Source: a virus
Direction: 5' to 3' (one strand)
Length of the DNA stretch: 64,000 nt
Virus record (IMG/VR): IMGVR_UViG_3300015264_000002
Span: 1 to 64,000 of that record
Numbering within the stretch: the first letter of the stretch is position 1; every line of letters begins with the position of its first letter. Of this stretch, positions 36,319 to 43,587 are shown one piece after another. The translations under genes and the position numbers were made by a program. A model generated the notes under the pieces. The model saw only the letters and a list, made by a program, of their open reading frames with translations, was not told the DNA's origin and did no database searches.

Positions 36319-36803
36319 AGGTGCCTCCAGGTGCGCCCGTGTCGCAGATCGCAGATCGTCGCCGGGGTCACGTGATGCTGCCGCGCCAGAACGCTCGTCC
36401 GCTCGGTCGAAGCGCGGATCGCCAGCGCCCGTGCGGTCGTTAGGCGGGCCGCGCCCCCGTCCTCGCCGCGTGCGGTGCGGCGGCGACCCTTCCGGGCCAT
36501 GTCCTCGTTGTTGTCGGCCTTCGTCCCCGGGAACACGTGGTGTGGGTTGCAGCAGCCCGGGACGTCGCACGTGTGAAGTCCGCACATGCCCGCCGGCATC
36601 GGCAGACGGTGCCCCAGCTCCCAGGCAATCACGTGCGCGCGTGTGCACCAGCGCCGGCCATCCCGCGAGACGTAGAACAGCCCATAGCCGTCGCGGTCTG
36701 TCTGACCCATCCAGGGCCAGCAGTCGTCGGGGGTACCGACGGCGACCTTGTCCCACAACCGGGCGAGGAAGTCCTGCGACATGAACCGGCCGCTAGCGGA
36801 CAT
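36315..36803 (-). CDS. HNH homing-type endonuclease
   Basis: 162 residues from ATG 36803, or 155 from ATG 36782. CWPWMG, DGYGLFYV, AHVIAWELGHRLP, LHTCDVPGCCNPHHV and GTKADNNEDMARKGR form an intact AP2/HNH motif with all catalytic positions. The tail has a small HTH-like segment (ARQHHVTPATICDLRHGRTW). It lies between the sbcD- and sbcC-like genes, a typical site for a free-standing homing endonuclease. Confidence 0.85.
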   Translation of the reverse strand: MSASGRFMSQDFLARLWDKVAVGTPDDCWPWMGQTDRDGYGLFYVSRDGRRWCTRAHVIAWELGHRLPMPAGMCGLHTCDVPGCCNPHHVFPGTKADNNEDMARKGRRRTARGEDGGAARLTTARALAIRASTERTSVLARQHHVTPATICDLRHGRTWRHL

Positions 36804-36812
36804 ACGGGTGTC

Positions 36813-37016
36813 TTACGCGCGTTGGCGCCGGCGGGCAAGCAGGTACTCCCGACACGCCGCCGTGATCAGGGCCCCCACTCGCACGCTGTCGTGCGCGGCC
36901 TGCTCGCGGAGACGCTGGCGGAGGGCTGGTCGCACGCGGACCAGCAGCCACGCCCACCCGCCGTACTGGCGTCGGGGCGGGTGACGGAAGGGGAACGCGT
37001 AGCGACGCAGCGTCAC
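36813..37016 (-). CDS. small ribbon-helix-helix-like protein
   Basis: 67 residues from GTG 37016 (GTGA overlap). The basic beta-like start (LLVRVRPALRQRLREQAAHD) followed by two helices (SVRVGALITAACREYLL) matches the RHH/CopG-Arc layout. Probably a DNA-binding regulator of the operon. Confidence 0.6.
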   Translation of the reverse strand: MTLRRYAFPFRHPPRRQYGGWAWLLVRVRPALRQRLREQAAHDSVRVGALITAACREYLLARRRQRA

Positions 37017-37213
37017 CGGTGGCACTCGCGCGGATCGTGCCAGGTCGCCGGTGCTGCCCCGCACCGTACGCCGTGCACGAGCGCCGTCCCGTTGCCGAGG
37101 AACACCTGTAGATCCGCCGCGCCCGTCGTGTCCTCGCCCGCGACGCAGATGGCGGCAAAGCAGGCGCCGCTCGCATCGGCGTAGTGCACGATCCGACCGA
37201 CGGTGAGCTTCAT
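37013..37213 (-). CDS. small conserved phage protein (VGRIVHY family)
   Basis: 66 residues from ATG 37213 (ATGA with sbcD). The layout VGRIVHYADASGACFAAICV ... LQVFLGNGTALVHGV ... TWHDPREC resembles a widespread short phage protein with a conserved His-Tyr start and a TWH.P end. Its function is unknown. Confidence 0.65.
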   Translation of the reverse strand: MKLTVGRIVHYADASGACFAAICVAGEDTTGAADLQVFLGNGTALVHGVRCGAAPATWHDPRECHR

Positions 37214-38493
37214 GATCCCCCCGCCTGGAGCGTCTCGAGCTTCCGCAGGCACCGCGCCTGTTGCCCGGCGTCGGGCGCGCGCGCACCTAGCAGCTGCCAA
37301 AACAGCCGCAGCTTCTCCGCCGGGTCGCCGGCCGTCGACCAGGCCACGCTGGCGTCGACCGTCGCCGGCGGCGGGGTGCGCAAGGTGTCGTCACCCGCGC
37401 CCATCGCGGGTGGGGTATCCCCGTCGCCGGCGACGGCAACCTGCACGCCGGTCAGCCGGCTGCGCGTGCGCGGGATCGGCGTGCGCTCGACCACCACGGC
37501 GGCCGCGCCACAGCTGTCGATCGCCCAGCTTGTCAGCAGCGCCGTCGACGGCACACTGTCCGCCTCCTCCTCATGGTAGCGCGCGCGCACCCGCACCTCC
37601 GCCCCGGCGATCCCCTGCCAGCGATCGCCGCCGGCGTCCAGCTGCTCGATCAACGACGGCCCCGGGTGCAGGTCGACGTCGACGGTCAGCAGCCGCCGCG
37701 CCGGCGTCGGGCGAAAGGTCACGACGGGCGGCTGTCCGGCGACGACGTCGGCCAGCAGGTAGCCCTTGACGTCGGGCTCGCCGTGATTCTGCGCTGTCGG
37801 GCTGCCAGCAAACCAGCCGCGGACGCCGACCTGCTGGAACTTGTGGATGTGCGAGCAGAGCGCGACGTCAACGCCGAGCTCGTCCAGGTCGTGCGGCGCT
37901 AGTTCGATCTCCCGCCCCAGCATGACCTCCCCGCCGCCCGTCACGCTGCCGCCGACGTTGCCATGGAACAGCAGGACCGTGGGCACGCCGCGCGCGCGCC
38001 AGTCCGCGGCGTCCAGCCGCCACGCCGTCAGCAGCGTGCGCAGGTGCGTCTCCATCTCGACCTTTTGGTCGGCCACCGCGCCGCCACTGCCCGCCCCGAC
38101 CAACCACCGCTTGCTCGGATACGGCAGGCAGTAGACGCGCACGGGCCCGGCGGCCGTGTCGAGCTCGAGCACGTCGGGCTGGGTCACGGCGTGGATCGGA
38201 TAGCGGCCCGCCAGCCGCCCGTATATCTCCAGGTCGCCCGGGTACTCGTGGTTGCCCTCGATCACGACCACGGGCGCGTGGGCGGCCATCATCTGCAGCG
38301 TGCGCGCGTTCGCGTTCCGCTCGGCCGGCTCCGCCTTGTGCGGCACCGTCGTGCCCGCCAGGTCGCCCCCGACTGTCCACAGGTGCACGCCCTGGCGCAT
38401 GCCGTCGTCGGCAACGTAGCCAAGCACCAACAGCTGCGTCTCCCAGCGGGGGCCGACCGTCGTGTGCCAGTCGCCCGAGTGTCCAATCCTCAT
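37210..38493 (-). CDS. sbcD: SbcD/Mre11-like metallophosphoesterase
   Basis: 427 residues from ATG 38493. All calcineurin-like motifs are visible: GDWH (residues 7-10), GGD (42-44), GNHE (80-83), LLFHGNVGG and CSHIHKF. These bind two Mn ions in the nuclease site. The C-terminal part probably contacts the SbcC arms. sbcD and sbcC are separated by three small genes. ATGA overlaps on both sides. Confidence 0.9.
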   Translation of the reverse strand: MRIGHSGDWHTTVGPRWETQLLVLGYVADDGMRQGVHLWTVGGDLAGTTVPHKAEPAERNANARTLQMMAAHAPVVVIEGNHEYPGDLEIYGRLAGRYPIHAVTQPDVLELDTAAGPVRVYCLPYPSKRWLVGAGSGGAVADQKVEMETHLRTLLTAWRLDAADWRARGVPTVLLFHGNVGGSVTGGGEVMLGREIELAPHDLDELGVDVALCSHIHKFQQVGVRGWFAGSPTAQNHGEPDVKGYLLADVVAGQPPVVTFRPTPARRLLTVDVDLHPGPSLIEQLDAGGDRWQGIAGAEVRVRARYHEEEADSVPSTALLTSWAIDSCGAAAVVVERTPIPRTRSRLTGVQVAVAGDGDTPPAMGAGDDTLRTPPPATVDASVAWSTAGDPAEKLRLFWQLLGARAPDAGQQARCLRKLETLQAGGS

Positions 38494-38708
38494 GCCGTCC
38501 CCCTGCGCCCGCGCCGCTGCTTGGCGATCGCGCGGGTGGCATACTCGTAGAATACCCGGAGGAAGGTGCCAGGCGGCTGGTCGCGGCCGCGTTCCATGGC
38601 CTGATAGACCACCCGGCGACTGACACTGCACCACCGCGCGGCCGCGCTGACGCTGACGCCAGCCTCCAACTGCTCCAACAAGAGCGCCACTGTCGTCTCC
38701 GTCAGCAC
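38490..38708 (-). CDS. miniature HTH protein (paralogue of 40115-40465)
   Basis: 72 residues from GTG 38708. The HTH core SVSAAARWCSVSRRVVYQAM is followed by ERGRDQPPGTFLRVFYEYA. The second copy in this operon shares AAAR..GVSR..LY.AM.RGR.QPPG..LRV. Probably a DNA-binding protein. Confidence 0.7.
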   Translation of the reverse strand: MLTETTVALLLEQLEAGVSVSAAARWCSVSRRVVYQAMERGRDQPPGTFLRVFYEYATRAIAKQRRGRRGTA

Positions 38709-38715
38709 AACGGCG

Positions 38716-38943
38716 TCATGGGCGCGCCCCCAGCCAGCTCCGCAGCCGCCGCAGCGCCCGGTGGTAGACCGTGTGCACGCGGGCCTGGCTGACCCCCATG
38801 ACCGCGCCTACCTCGTGCTGGGCAAGCCCGACGACGACGACCAGCAGCAGCACCTTCCGCTCCCGCTCGGGCAACCGCGCCACGGCCGCCGCGACGTCGA
38901 CCACGCGCGGGTCCGTGGCGTCCGCGGTTGCCTGCCCTACCAT
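38716..38943 (-). CDS. sigma-70 region 4-like protein
   Basis: 75 residues from ATG 38943. ARLPERERKVLLLVVVVGLA, QHEVGAVMGVSQARVHTVYH and RALRRLRSWL reproduce sigma region 4 (the -35-binding HTH) without region 2. It could act as a transcription factor or anti-sigma-like decoy. Located just upstream of the HTH-sbcD genes. Confidence 0.7.
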   Translation of the reverse strand: MVGQATADATDPRVVDVAAAVARLPERERKVLLLVVVVGLAQHEVGAVMGVSQARVHTVYHRALRRLRSWLGARP

Positions 38944-39050
38944 CGCCGGTCGGCCGGGCGGCGCGTCAGCCGCGCACGCGCGCGTACCAGACGCCACCCG
39001 GCCATGAGGCACGCCAGGCCAGCGACGACCACCGTGTCCCGCAACGTCAT
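38937..39050 (-). CDS. 37-residue membrane peptide
   Basis: From ATG 39050 in an ATGA overlap. One short hydrophobic segment (TVVVAGLACLMAGW) followed by an Arg-rich tail. The stop overlaps the sigma-like start region. Supported by coupling only. Confidence 0.4.
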   Translation of the reverse strand: MTLRDTVVVAGLACLMAGWRLVRARARLTRRPADRRW

Positions 39051-39304
39051 GCCGTGGTGGTGCTGTCCGGCGTCGCGGCCGGGCCCTGTGCGGCGGCGCC
39101 GGCGCCCGGATAGGTCGGCCCGTCGACCAGCTGGTGGGCGCGGGGGTCCCAGCGCACCGCGGTGTATGGGCGGTCGCCGTCCACGTGTGCCCAGCACCGC
39201 AGCGCACCGTCCTGCCGATACCCGGCGGGCTGCCGGCACTGCCGCCCGCGCCGGCCGTTGCCCGTCGCCTGCCGCTCGCACGTCGGTCGTCCTGTCGTCG
39301 TCAT
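39047..39304 (-). CDS. small Cys-containing hypothetical protein
   Basis: 85 residues from ATG 39304 with a near-perfect AAAGGAGGGTGATC ribosome site. Contains CERQA...QCRQPAGY...LRCWAH, a pattern found in short phage proteins that probably bind a metal. Pro/Ala/Gly-rich C-terminus. Confidence 0.6.
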   Translation of the reverse strand: MTTTGRPTCERQATGNGRRGRQCRQPAGYRQDGALRCWAHVDGDRPYTAVRWDPRAHQLVDGPTYPGAGAAAQGPAATPDSTTTA

Positions 39305-39329
39305 GGGATCACCCTCCTTTGGTGGGGAA

Positions 39330-39665
39330 TTACGCCTTTGGCTCCCTTCGCCGGAGCACGTCGATGTAGCGCCAGCATTCCTCGAGCTCGGCGGCGAACC
39401 GAGCCGCCTGTTCCCGGAACACATTGACCTTTTGCCCAAGGTCGATGCCGCTATTGACGGCCTCGGAGCGCGTCCCGTCGGGCTCGTCGAACCAGCCCCA
39501 CAGGAGATCGCTGTGCATCCGAAGCACCTCGGTGGTCTCGTTCGGCAAAACGGGGGTCATGCTCTCCCGCCGCTTATAGCCAGCCCAAAGAGCCGTCACT
39601 TCGTCCATGCGCTTCTGGAGGTAGTTGCTGAGGGCTTCTTGGTCGGTTGGTTGTCGGTCAGACAT
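39330..39665 (-). CDS. hypothetical protein of lower GC content
   Basis: 111 residues if started at ATG 39665; ATG 39677 would lie inside the predicted -10 box and is less likely. Helical, acidic/basic mix (NYLQKRMDEVTALWAGYKRR, EECWRYIDVLRRR). It is visibly less GC-rich (about 60%) than its neighbours, a sign of recent acquisition. Family unknown. Confidence 0.65.
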   Translation of the reverse strand: MSDRQPTDQEALSNYLQKRMDEVTALWAGYKRRESMTPVLPNETTEVLRMHSDLLWGWFDEPDGTRSEAVNSGIDLGQKVNVFREQAARFAAELEECWRYIDVLRRREPKA

Positions 39666-39672
39666 GGTGTGT

Positions 39673-39703
39673 GTCATACACCTGGTACACGGCTCCCCGT
39701 CAA
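39673..39703 (-). promoter_or_regulatory. promoter, predicted leaderless
   Basis: On the minus strand: TTGACG (39703-39698), 19-base spacer, TATGAC (39678-39673). Only 7 bases separate the -10 from ATG 39665. Confidence 0.5.
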
Positions 39704-39709
39704 GTGGGC

Positions 39710-40027
39710 CTACCAGCGCCGCTCCCGGTCCTGGGTGCGCAGCATCCGTGACCGCTTGGCCTCGATCATGGCCATGACCACGGGCAGGTCCTCGGCCTCA
39801 AACGCCACCTGCATGCTGCGCTCGCCTTCCGTCTCCGTGAGGCGCAGCCACAGCAGCGGCGCCCCCGGGTCGCGCAGGTCCTCGATCAGGCACAACTCCA
39901 TGTGATCGGTGCGCAGCGCGATCGGTCGCGCGTGCGGCGCCTCGGCCTCCGGCGCCGTGGGGAAGCGCGCGCGCTGATTGGCATGCGTCTCCGCACGGGT
40001 CGGGGGCATCGGTCGGTCCTCAGCCAT
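39710..40027 (-). CDS. hypothetical protein
   Basis: 105 residues from ATG 40027 with a GGAAGGAGA ribosome site. Residues ~40-95 look like a small alpha/beta domain (HMELCLIEDLRDPGAPLLWLR, LPVVMAMIEAKRSRML). Family unknown. Confidence 0.65.
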   Translation of the reverse strand: MAEDRPMPPTRAETHANQRARFPTAPEAEAPHARPIALRTDHMELCLIEDLRDPGAPLLWLRLTETEGERSMQVAFEAEDLPVVMAMIEAKRSRMLRTQDRERRW

Positions 40028-40114
40028 CTCGTCTCCTTCCGTGGTGCGCCTCCTGTTTGGTTGAGGCGCGGTCGCTGTCCGCCCCGCGCTGTAGCACTCG
40101 GCGCGCGGCCCTGC

Positions 40115-40465
40115 CTAGCCCGGTCGCTCCCGCGTCTGCGCGCGCGCCCGCCCCGCGCGGGCGGCCAGGGCGACGCGATCGCCGCCGCGCCACGGTCCCA
40201 GGGTACGCGTCAGGGCCGCGGTCGCGGCGGCCCCCCACACGCGCAGGTAGCCGCCGGGGGGTTGCTGACGGCCGCGGGCCATGGCCAGGTACAGGGCCTG
40301 ACGGCTGACCCCGACGGCGCGCGCGGCCGCGCTGACCGTCCCCCCCGCCTCCAGCCGCCGCAGCACGGCGGCCAGGACGGTCGGCGTCAGCTTCTGCGCC
40401 TCCCGTGGCTGCGCATCACGCAGGCCCGCGGGGCGCCCGCGCCCGTTGCCGTTGCCCTGGGCCAC
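40115..40465 (-). CDS. HTH protein (paralogue of 38490-38708)
   Basis: 116 residues from GTG 40465. HTH core TVSAAARAVGVSRQALYLAM followed by ARGRQQPPGGYLRVWGAA. Arg/Ala-rich ends. The shared core with the smaller paralogue suggests duplication within the operon. Confidence 0.7.
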   Translation of the reverse strand: MAQGNGNGRGRPAGLRDAQPREAQKLTPTVLAAVLRRLEAGGTVSAAARAVGVSRQALYLAMARGRQQPPGGYLRVWGAAATAALTRTLGPWRGGDRVALAARAGRARAQTRERPG

Positions 40466-40476
40466 CTGGCGGCCCC

Positions 40477-41766
40477 CTACGAGCGGAACGGGTCGTCAGG
40501 ATCGGTGCTGCCGCCGGCCTCTGTGGTGGCTGGCGGTGGTGGGGCGGGGTGCCGATCGGTGTCGGCCCGCGGGCCGGCCAGGGCGCGCCGTGCGCCCGTC
40601 GCCCTGTCCGCGATCGCGCGGGCAAACTCCTGCTTCATCACGGGATCGTCGGTCGCGCCGGTGAACACAAGGGACGCGACAACGAACGGCTTTTGAATGT
40701 CGCCGCGGCCGTACAGGCCCTTGATGAAGCCGACACGGCGGGCGACGGCGTTCTGCGCCAGCGACTCGCACGTGCGGTGGATATGCACGCGCTGCTGGGT
40801 CAGCCGGGCCGTACTGCGGGCCCGCGCCTGTGGGGTGCCGTCGCGCAGGTCGAGCACTGCCGAGTCCTCGGCGCTGACGTCGCGGCCGTCGAGGGTCGGG
40901 AAGGTCCCGCGCTTGCGCACGTGGCAAAACAGCGGATCGTGCGCGTCGTCCAGCCGCTCCGTCTCCCACGACACGCCCGCGGCCGTGGTGATCTTCTCGA
41001 GCCCGATCTTCGACAGCCCGTACTGATCGGGCTTGCGGTCGTCGCGGTAGACGTCGGCCCCAATCGGGTCGCCCTGCGCATCCAGGCGCGCGTCGACGGC
41101 GACGGGGCGGAAGCTGACGGCGTAGCCGGGCGGGATGAAATCGACGTCGCGCACGGGGATACACAGGTTGTACTTGTCGCGGGCGCGGTCGAAGGCCGCC
41201 AGGGCTTTCAGCACGCTGGGCACGTCGGTGTACAGCTTGCGCTCGACCACCTCGGGCAGCTGCGGCGCCGCGGCCGCGGGCGGCAGGGGCGACATCGGTC
41301 GCTCGGCCGTTGTGGTCGGCGGCGCGGTCGTCGTCGCCGGGTCGGGCGTCGGGGCCTTGGTCGCCGCCTGCGGTCCCGGGGTGGCGGCCGCCGCGCCCAG
41401 CGGCAGCTGCGGGTCGGATCGCGTGGCTGCGGCGCCGTTGCCGAGGGCGGCGTCGAAGAGGGCGAGCAGCTGCGGGTGCGTCAGCCGGTCGTCGGCCTGC
41501 ACGAAGGTCAGGCCGTGCAGCCGCTGGGCCGCCGCCTGCAGGGCCTGGCCCGCAGCCGCGATCGTGGCCTCGCTGGCGCCGGTGGCGAGCAGCGCGCCGT
41601 AGGCCGAGCGGCGGGCAGCCGTCGGGCTGGTGGCGTCGCACTCCTCGCCCCGCGCGTCGACGGCGACGACGCCGTGGCACAGCTGGTCGGGGGTGCGGAT
41701 CAGCAGGCGCGCGGACGTCAGCGCCAGGCGCACCGCTTCGTTGGGGCCGTTGCGATCAGTCGTCAT
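40477..41766 (-). CDS. DUF6197-like N-terminal domain joined to a phage-conserved C-terminal domain
   Basis: 429 residues from ATG 41766. Residues ~8-108 (LTSARLLIRTPDQLCHGVVA, ATIAAAGQALQAAAQRLHG, THPQLLALFDAAL) resemble DUF6197. A low-complexity Ala/Pro/Thr linker spans ~115-170. The C-terminal domain (YNLCIPVRDVDFIPPGYAVS, LSKIGLEKITTAAGVSW, LDLRDGTPQ, QNAVARRVGFIKGLYGRGDI, PFVVASLVF) occurs in many phages next to recombination genes, without a proven role. A DNA recombination or ssDNA-binding function is a guess. Confidence 0.65.
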   Translation of the reverse strand: MTTDRNGPNEAVRLALTSARLLIRTPDQLCHGVVAVDARGEECDATSPTAARRSAYGALLATGASEATIAAAGQALQAAAQRLHGLTFVQADDRLTHPQLLALFDAALGNGAAATRSDPQLPLGAAAATPGPQAATKAPTPDPATTTAPPTTTAERPMSPLPPAAAAPQLPEVVERKLYTDVPSVLKALAAFDRARDKYNLCIPVRDVDFIPPGYAVSFRPVAVDARLDAQGDPIGADVYRDDRKPDQYGLSKIGLEKITTAAGVSWETERLDDAHDPLFCHVRKRGTFPTLDGRDVSAEDSAVLDLRDGTPQARARSTARLTQQRVHIHRTCESLAQNAVARRVGFIKGLYGRGDIQKPFVVASLVFTGATDDPVMKQEFARAIADRATGARRALAGPRADTDRHPAPPPPATTEAGGSTDPDDPFRS

Positions 41767-42022
41767 GGTGGGGTCGCTCCTCGTCTGCTTCTGCTAGGGG
41801 CCGGTGCGGGCGCACCTGCCGGTTGATAGCCATGTCGACCCGGGCGTCCACCAGGTCGATCAGCGCCTCGATCAGATCGCCGCGGGTGACGCCGACGGCG
41901 TCATTCATGCCCGGTCGCGGCCGCAGGCCGCGCTCGCGCTTGGCGTCCTGGTACTCCTCGGCCGCGTCAATCACGGCCGCGACCAGGCGGTATGTCTGCA
42001 AATCGCGCTCGAGATTAGCCAT
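41756..42022 (-). CDS. hypothetical helical protein
   Basis: 88 residues from ATG 42022. Two amphipathic helices (DLQTYRLVAAVIDAAEEYQD, GDLIEALIDLVDARVDMAIN) with an acidic/His-rich tail. Short overlaps on both sides place it in the operon. Family unknown. Confidence 0.6.
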   Translation of the reverse strand: MANLERDLQTYRLVAAVIDAAEEYQDAKRERGLRPRPGMNDAVGVTRGDLIEALIDLVDARVDMAINRQVRPHRPLAEADEERPHHDD

Positions 42023-42251
42023 GCGTCGTGTCCTCCGGGCCCCGTGCGGGGCGCCCGCGTCGCGTAAATGTCGCCAGGTACGTGCCTGGCGCGCCCCACC
42101 ACCCCACCGCCCACAGGTCCAGCACCGCGCCCGGATCAGTGGCGACCCGGCGGCTGGCCACCGCGGTCGCCGTCTCGCACCGTCGCCAGCCGCGGCCCCA
42201 TGATCGCCAGCCACGGGGCTGCTGGCCGGGCCTGCACAGGTGATACCGCAT
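42015..42251 (-). CDS. hypothetical protein, first gene of a leaderless transcript
   Basis: 78 residues from ATG 42251, ten bases downstream of a predicted -10 box and without a ribosome site. Trp/Arg/Gly-rich (GWRSWGRGWRRCE, LDLWAVGWWGAPGTYLATF). Family unknown. Confidence 0.55.
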   Translation of the reverse strand: MRYHLCRPGQQPRGWRSWGRGWRRCETATAVASRRVATDPGAVLDLWAVGWWGAPGTYLATFTRRGRPARGPEDTTHG

Positions 42252-42261
42252 GCGCACCCGT

Positions 42262-42290
42262 GTTACACACCCGCTGCCCGCTGCTGTCAA
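42262..42290 (-). promoter_or_regulatory. promoter, predicted leaderless
   Basis: On the minus strand: TTGACA (42290-42285), 17-base spacer, TGTAAC (42267-42262), then 10 bases to ATG 42251. The context TTGACAGCA..GGG(A/C)..CGGGTGT is shared with the promoter at 44139-44168. Confidence 0.65.
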
Positions 42291-42594
42291 GCAAAGTTCG
42301 GCCACCGGGTCACGCCTTATGGGTATAGCGGCAGCCGGTGGGGGGGAGTACACGGGCACGCTAAGGCGCGACCCGCCCATGACCACTCCCCTGTAACCCC
42401 CCGGGCGGTCGCCCGTGTCGGGCCGCATACGCGCGCGGACCCTGCCTTGCACGGCCAGCCGCCCGGGGGTAACCGCTGACCTTGTACGACTGCGACGGGC
42501 CTGGCAGGCGTCCACCTGCCAGGCCCGTCCTTGTGACCGGCTCACTGCCCCTGCTACCCGCCGACCCCTACCCACAGCCCTGCACCCCTGCCGG
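42291..42594. other. intergenic region between two leftward gene groups
   Basis: With the promoter it makes up a 343-base gap. I see the stem-loop at 42494-42529 and the promoter at its lower-coordinate end. The rest contains short C-runs and CCCGGGCGGTCGCCCG-like inverted pieces, but no convincing coding frame on either strand. Confidence 0.5.
42494..42529. terminator. 15-bp perfect stem-loop, probable terminator
   Basis: GACGGGCCTGGCAGG pairs with CCTGCCAGGCCCGTC around CGTCCA. It lies 65 bases past the last gene of the upstream leftward group. No T-tract follows on either strand, as often in GC-rich genomes. Confidence 0.6.
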
Positions 42595-42879
42595 TCAAGT
42601 CCATGCCCCGAGGCTGGCCACGAATCCCATCGCGTGCGTCAACGTCCGCCACGCCAGGCCGCGCTCGGGGTGCCCCTGCAGGGCGCCGGTGCGCACCATG
42701 GCCCCGCGCGGGTCGTACAGCGCCCATGGCCAGTTCGCGGTCGGGTGCCCACAGTGCTCCAGCCGCCAGCCGTCGACGTGCACCCAGCGCGCCCGCAGGC
42801 TGATCCACGGGCGCGGATCGACGCGGCGCCAGCCCAGGCGCGTTGCGGCCTTGTGCGTCATGCGCAGCCGCACGCTCAT
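42595..42879 (-). CDS. hypothetical protein
   Basis: 94 residues from ATG 42879 in an ATGA overlap. Trp-rich and basic (WISLRARWVHVDGWRLEHCG, NWPWALYDPRG). Last gene before the stem-loop at 42494. Family unknown. Confidence 0.55.
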   Translation of the reverse strand: MSVRLRMTHKAATRLGWRRVDPRPWISLRARWVHVDGWRLEHCGHPTANWPWALYDPRGAMVRTGALQGHPERGLAWRTLTHAMGFVASLGAWT

Positions 42880-43169
42880 GCGATCGCCGGCAGCCGCCGC
42901 GGGCGGATCCGCTGCGGCTCGTCGCCGGGGGGCGGGATGCAGCCGCGGTGGATATATACCGTCTCCGCGTTGCGCCAGCTGGTGCCGCGATCGCGCACCC
43001 GCACCACCAGGCCGGCCCGGTTGCCGTGGCTGCAGCCGGTGACACGGCCACCGCAGCGCAGGCAAGGCAGGTCGGCCACGCAGTCGTCGGCCATGCGGTG
43101 CACCTCGTACGCCTCGCGTGCCGTCGGGTCGGGCAGCAGCCAGGTGATCCGGGCCGCGGTCGTCGTCAT
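42876..43169 (-). CDS. putative zinc-binding hypothetical protein
   Basis: 97 residues from ATG 43169, ATGA-coupled. Contains CLRCGG, CSHG and HRGC, suggesting one zinc site. Its helical start includes YEVHRMADDCVADLPC. Family unknown. Confidence 0.55.
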   Translation of the reverse strand: MTTTAARITWLLPDPTAREAYEVHRMADDCVADLPCLRCGGRVTGCSHGNRAGLVVRVRDRGTSWRNAETVYIHRGCIPPPGDEPQRIRPRRLPAIA

Positions 43170-43402
43170 GGTGTGCTGCCTTTCCCGCGGGCGTTGACCG
43201 CGTCCACGATCAGGTGGGCGATCTTGCGCGCGCGCTCCGTCTCTCGCGCCTCCCGCTCGGGCCCCCCGGTGTGGAAGCGGACGAACACGCCCGCGATCGC
43301 GTCGGTGTCCTGCGGGTCCTCGGGGCGGATGATCACCATGCGGTCGTACACGTTGCTGACGACCCAGGGGGGCGGTGGGAGTGGCGCCCTGCCGGCCTTC
43401 AT
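43166..43402 (-). CDS. hypothetical protein
   Basis: 78 residues from ATG 43402, ATGA-coupled on both sides. A proline-rich start precedes VVSNVYDRMVIIRPED and a C-terminal amphipathic helix (ARKIAHLIVDAVNARG). Family unknown. Confidence 0.55.
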   Translation of the reverse strand: MKAGRAPLPPPPWVVSNVYDRMVIIRPEDPQDTDAIAGVFVRFHTGGPEREARETERARKIAHLIVDAVNARGKGSTP

Positions 43403-43587
43403 GTCCGCTCGCCCCCCTTGTCGGGCCCCGACTCGGGCCCGGTCGCGCCGCCGTCGGCCACGACGCGGAAGGCGATCCCCGGCCACGCCTGCGCGAACGT
43501 CGTGCGCATGCGGTCGGCCTCCCCCTGCGTCGGGTAGCGATCGACCAGGTGCCACCCCAGCGGCGCGTTGGCCTCGAGCCGGTACAT
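43399..43587 (-). CDS. 62-residue hypothetical protein
   Basis: From ATG 43587, which shares a base with the upstream stop (TGATG). Contains WHLVDRYPTQGEADRMRTTF and WPGIAFRVV, a small alpha/beta pattern. Coupling is the main support. Confidence 0.5.
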   Translation of the reverse strand: MYRLEANAPLGWHLVDRYPTQGEADRMRTTFAQAWPGIAFRVVADGGATGPESGPDKGGERT

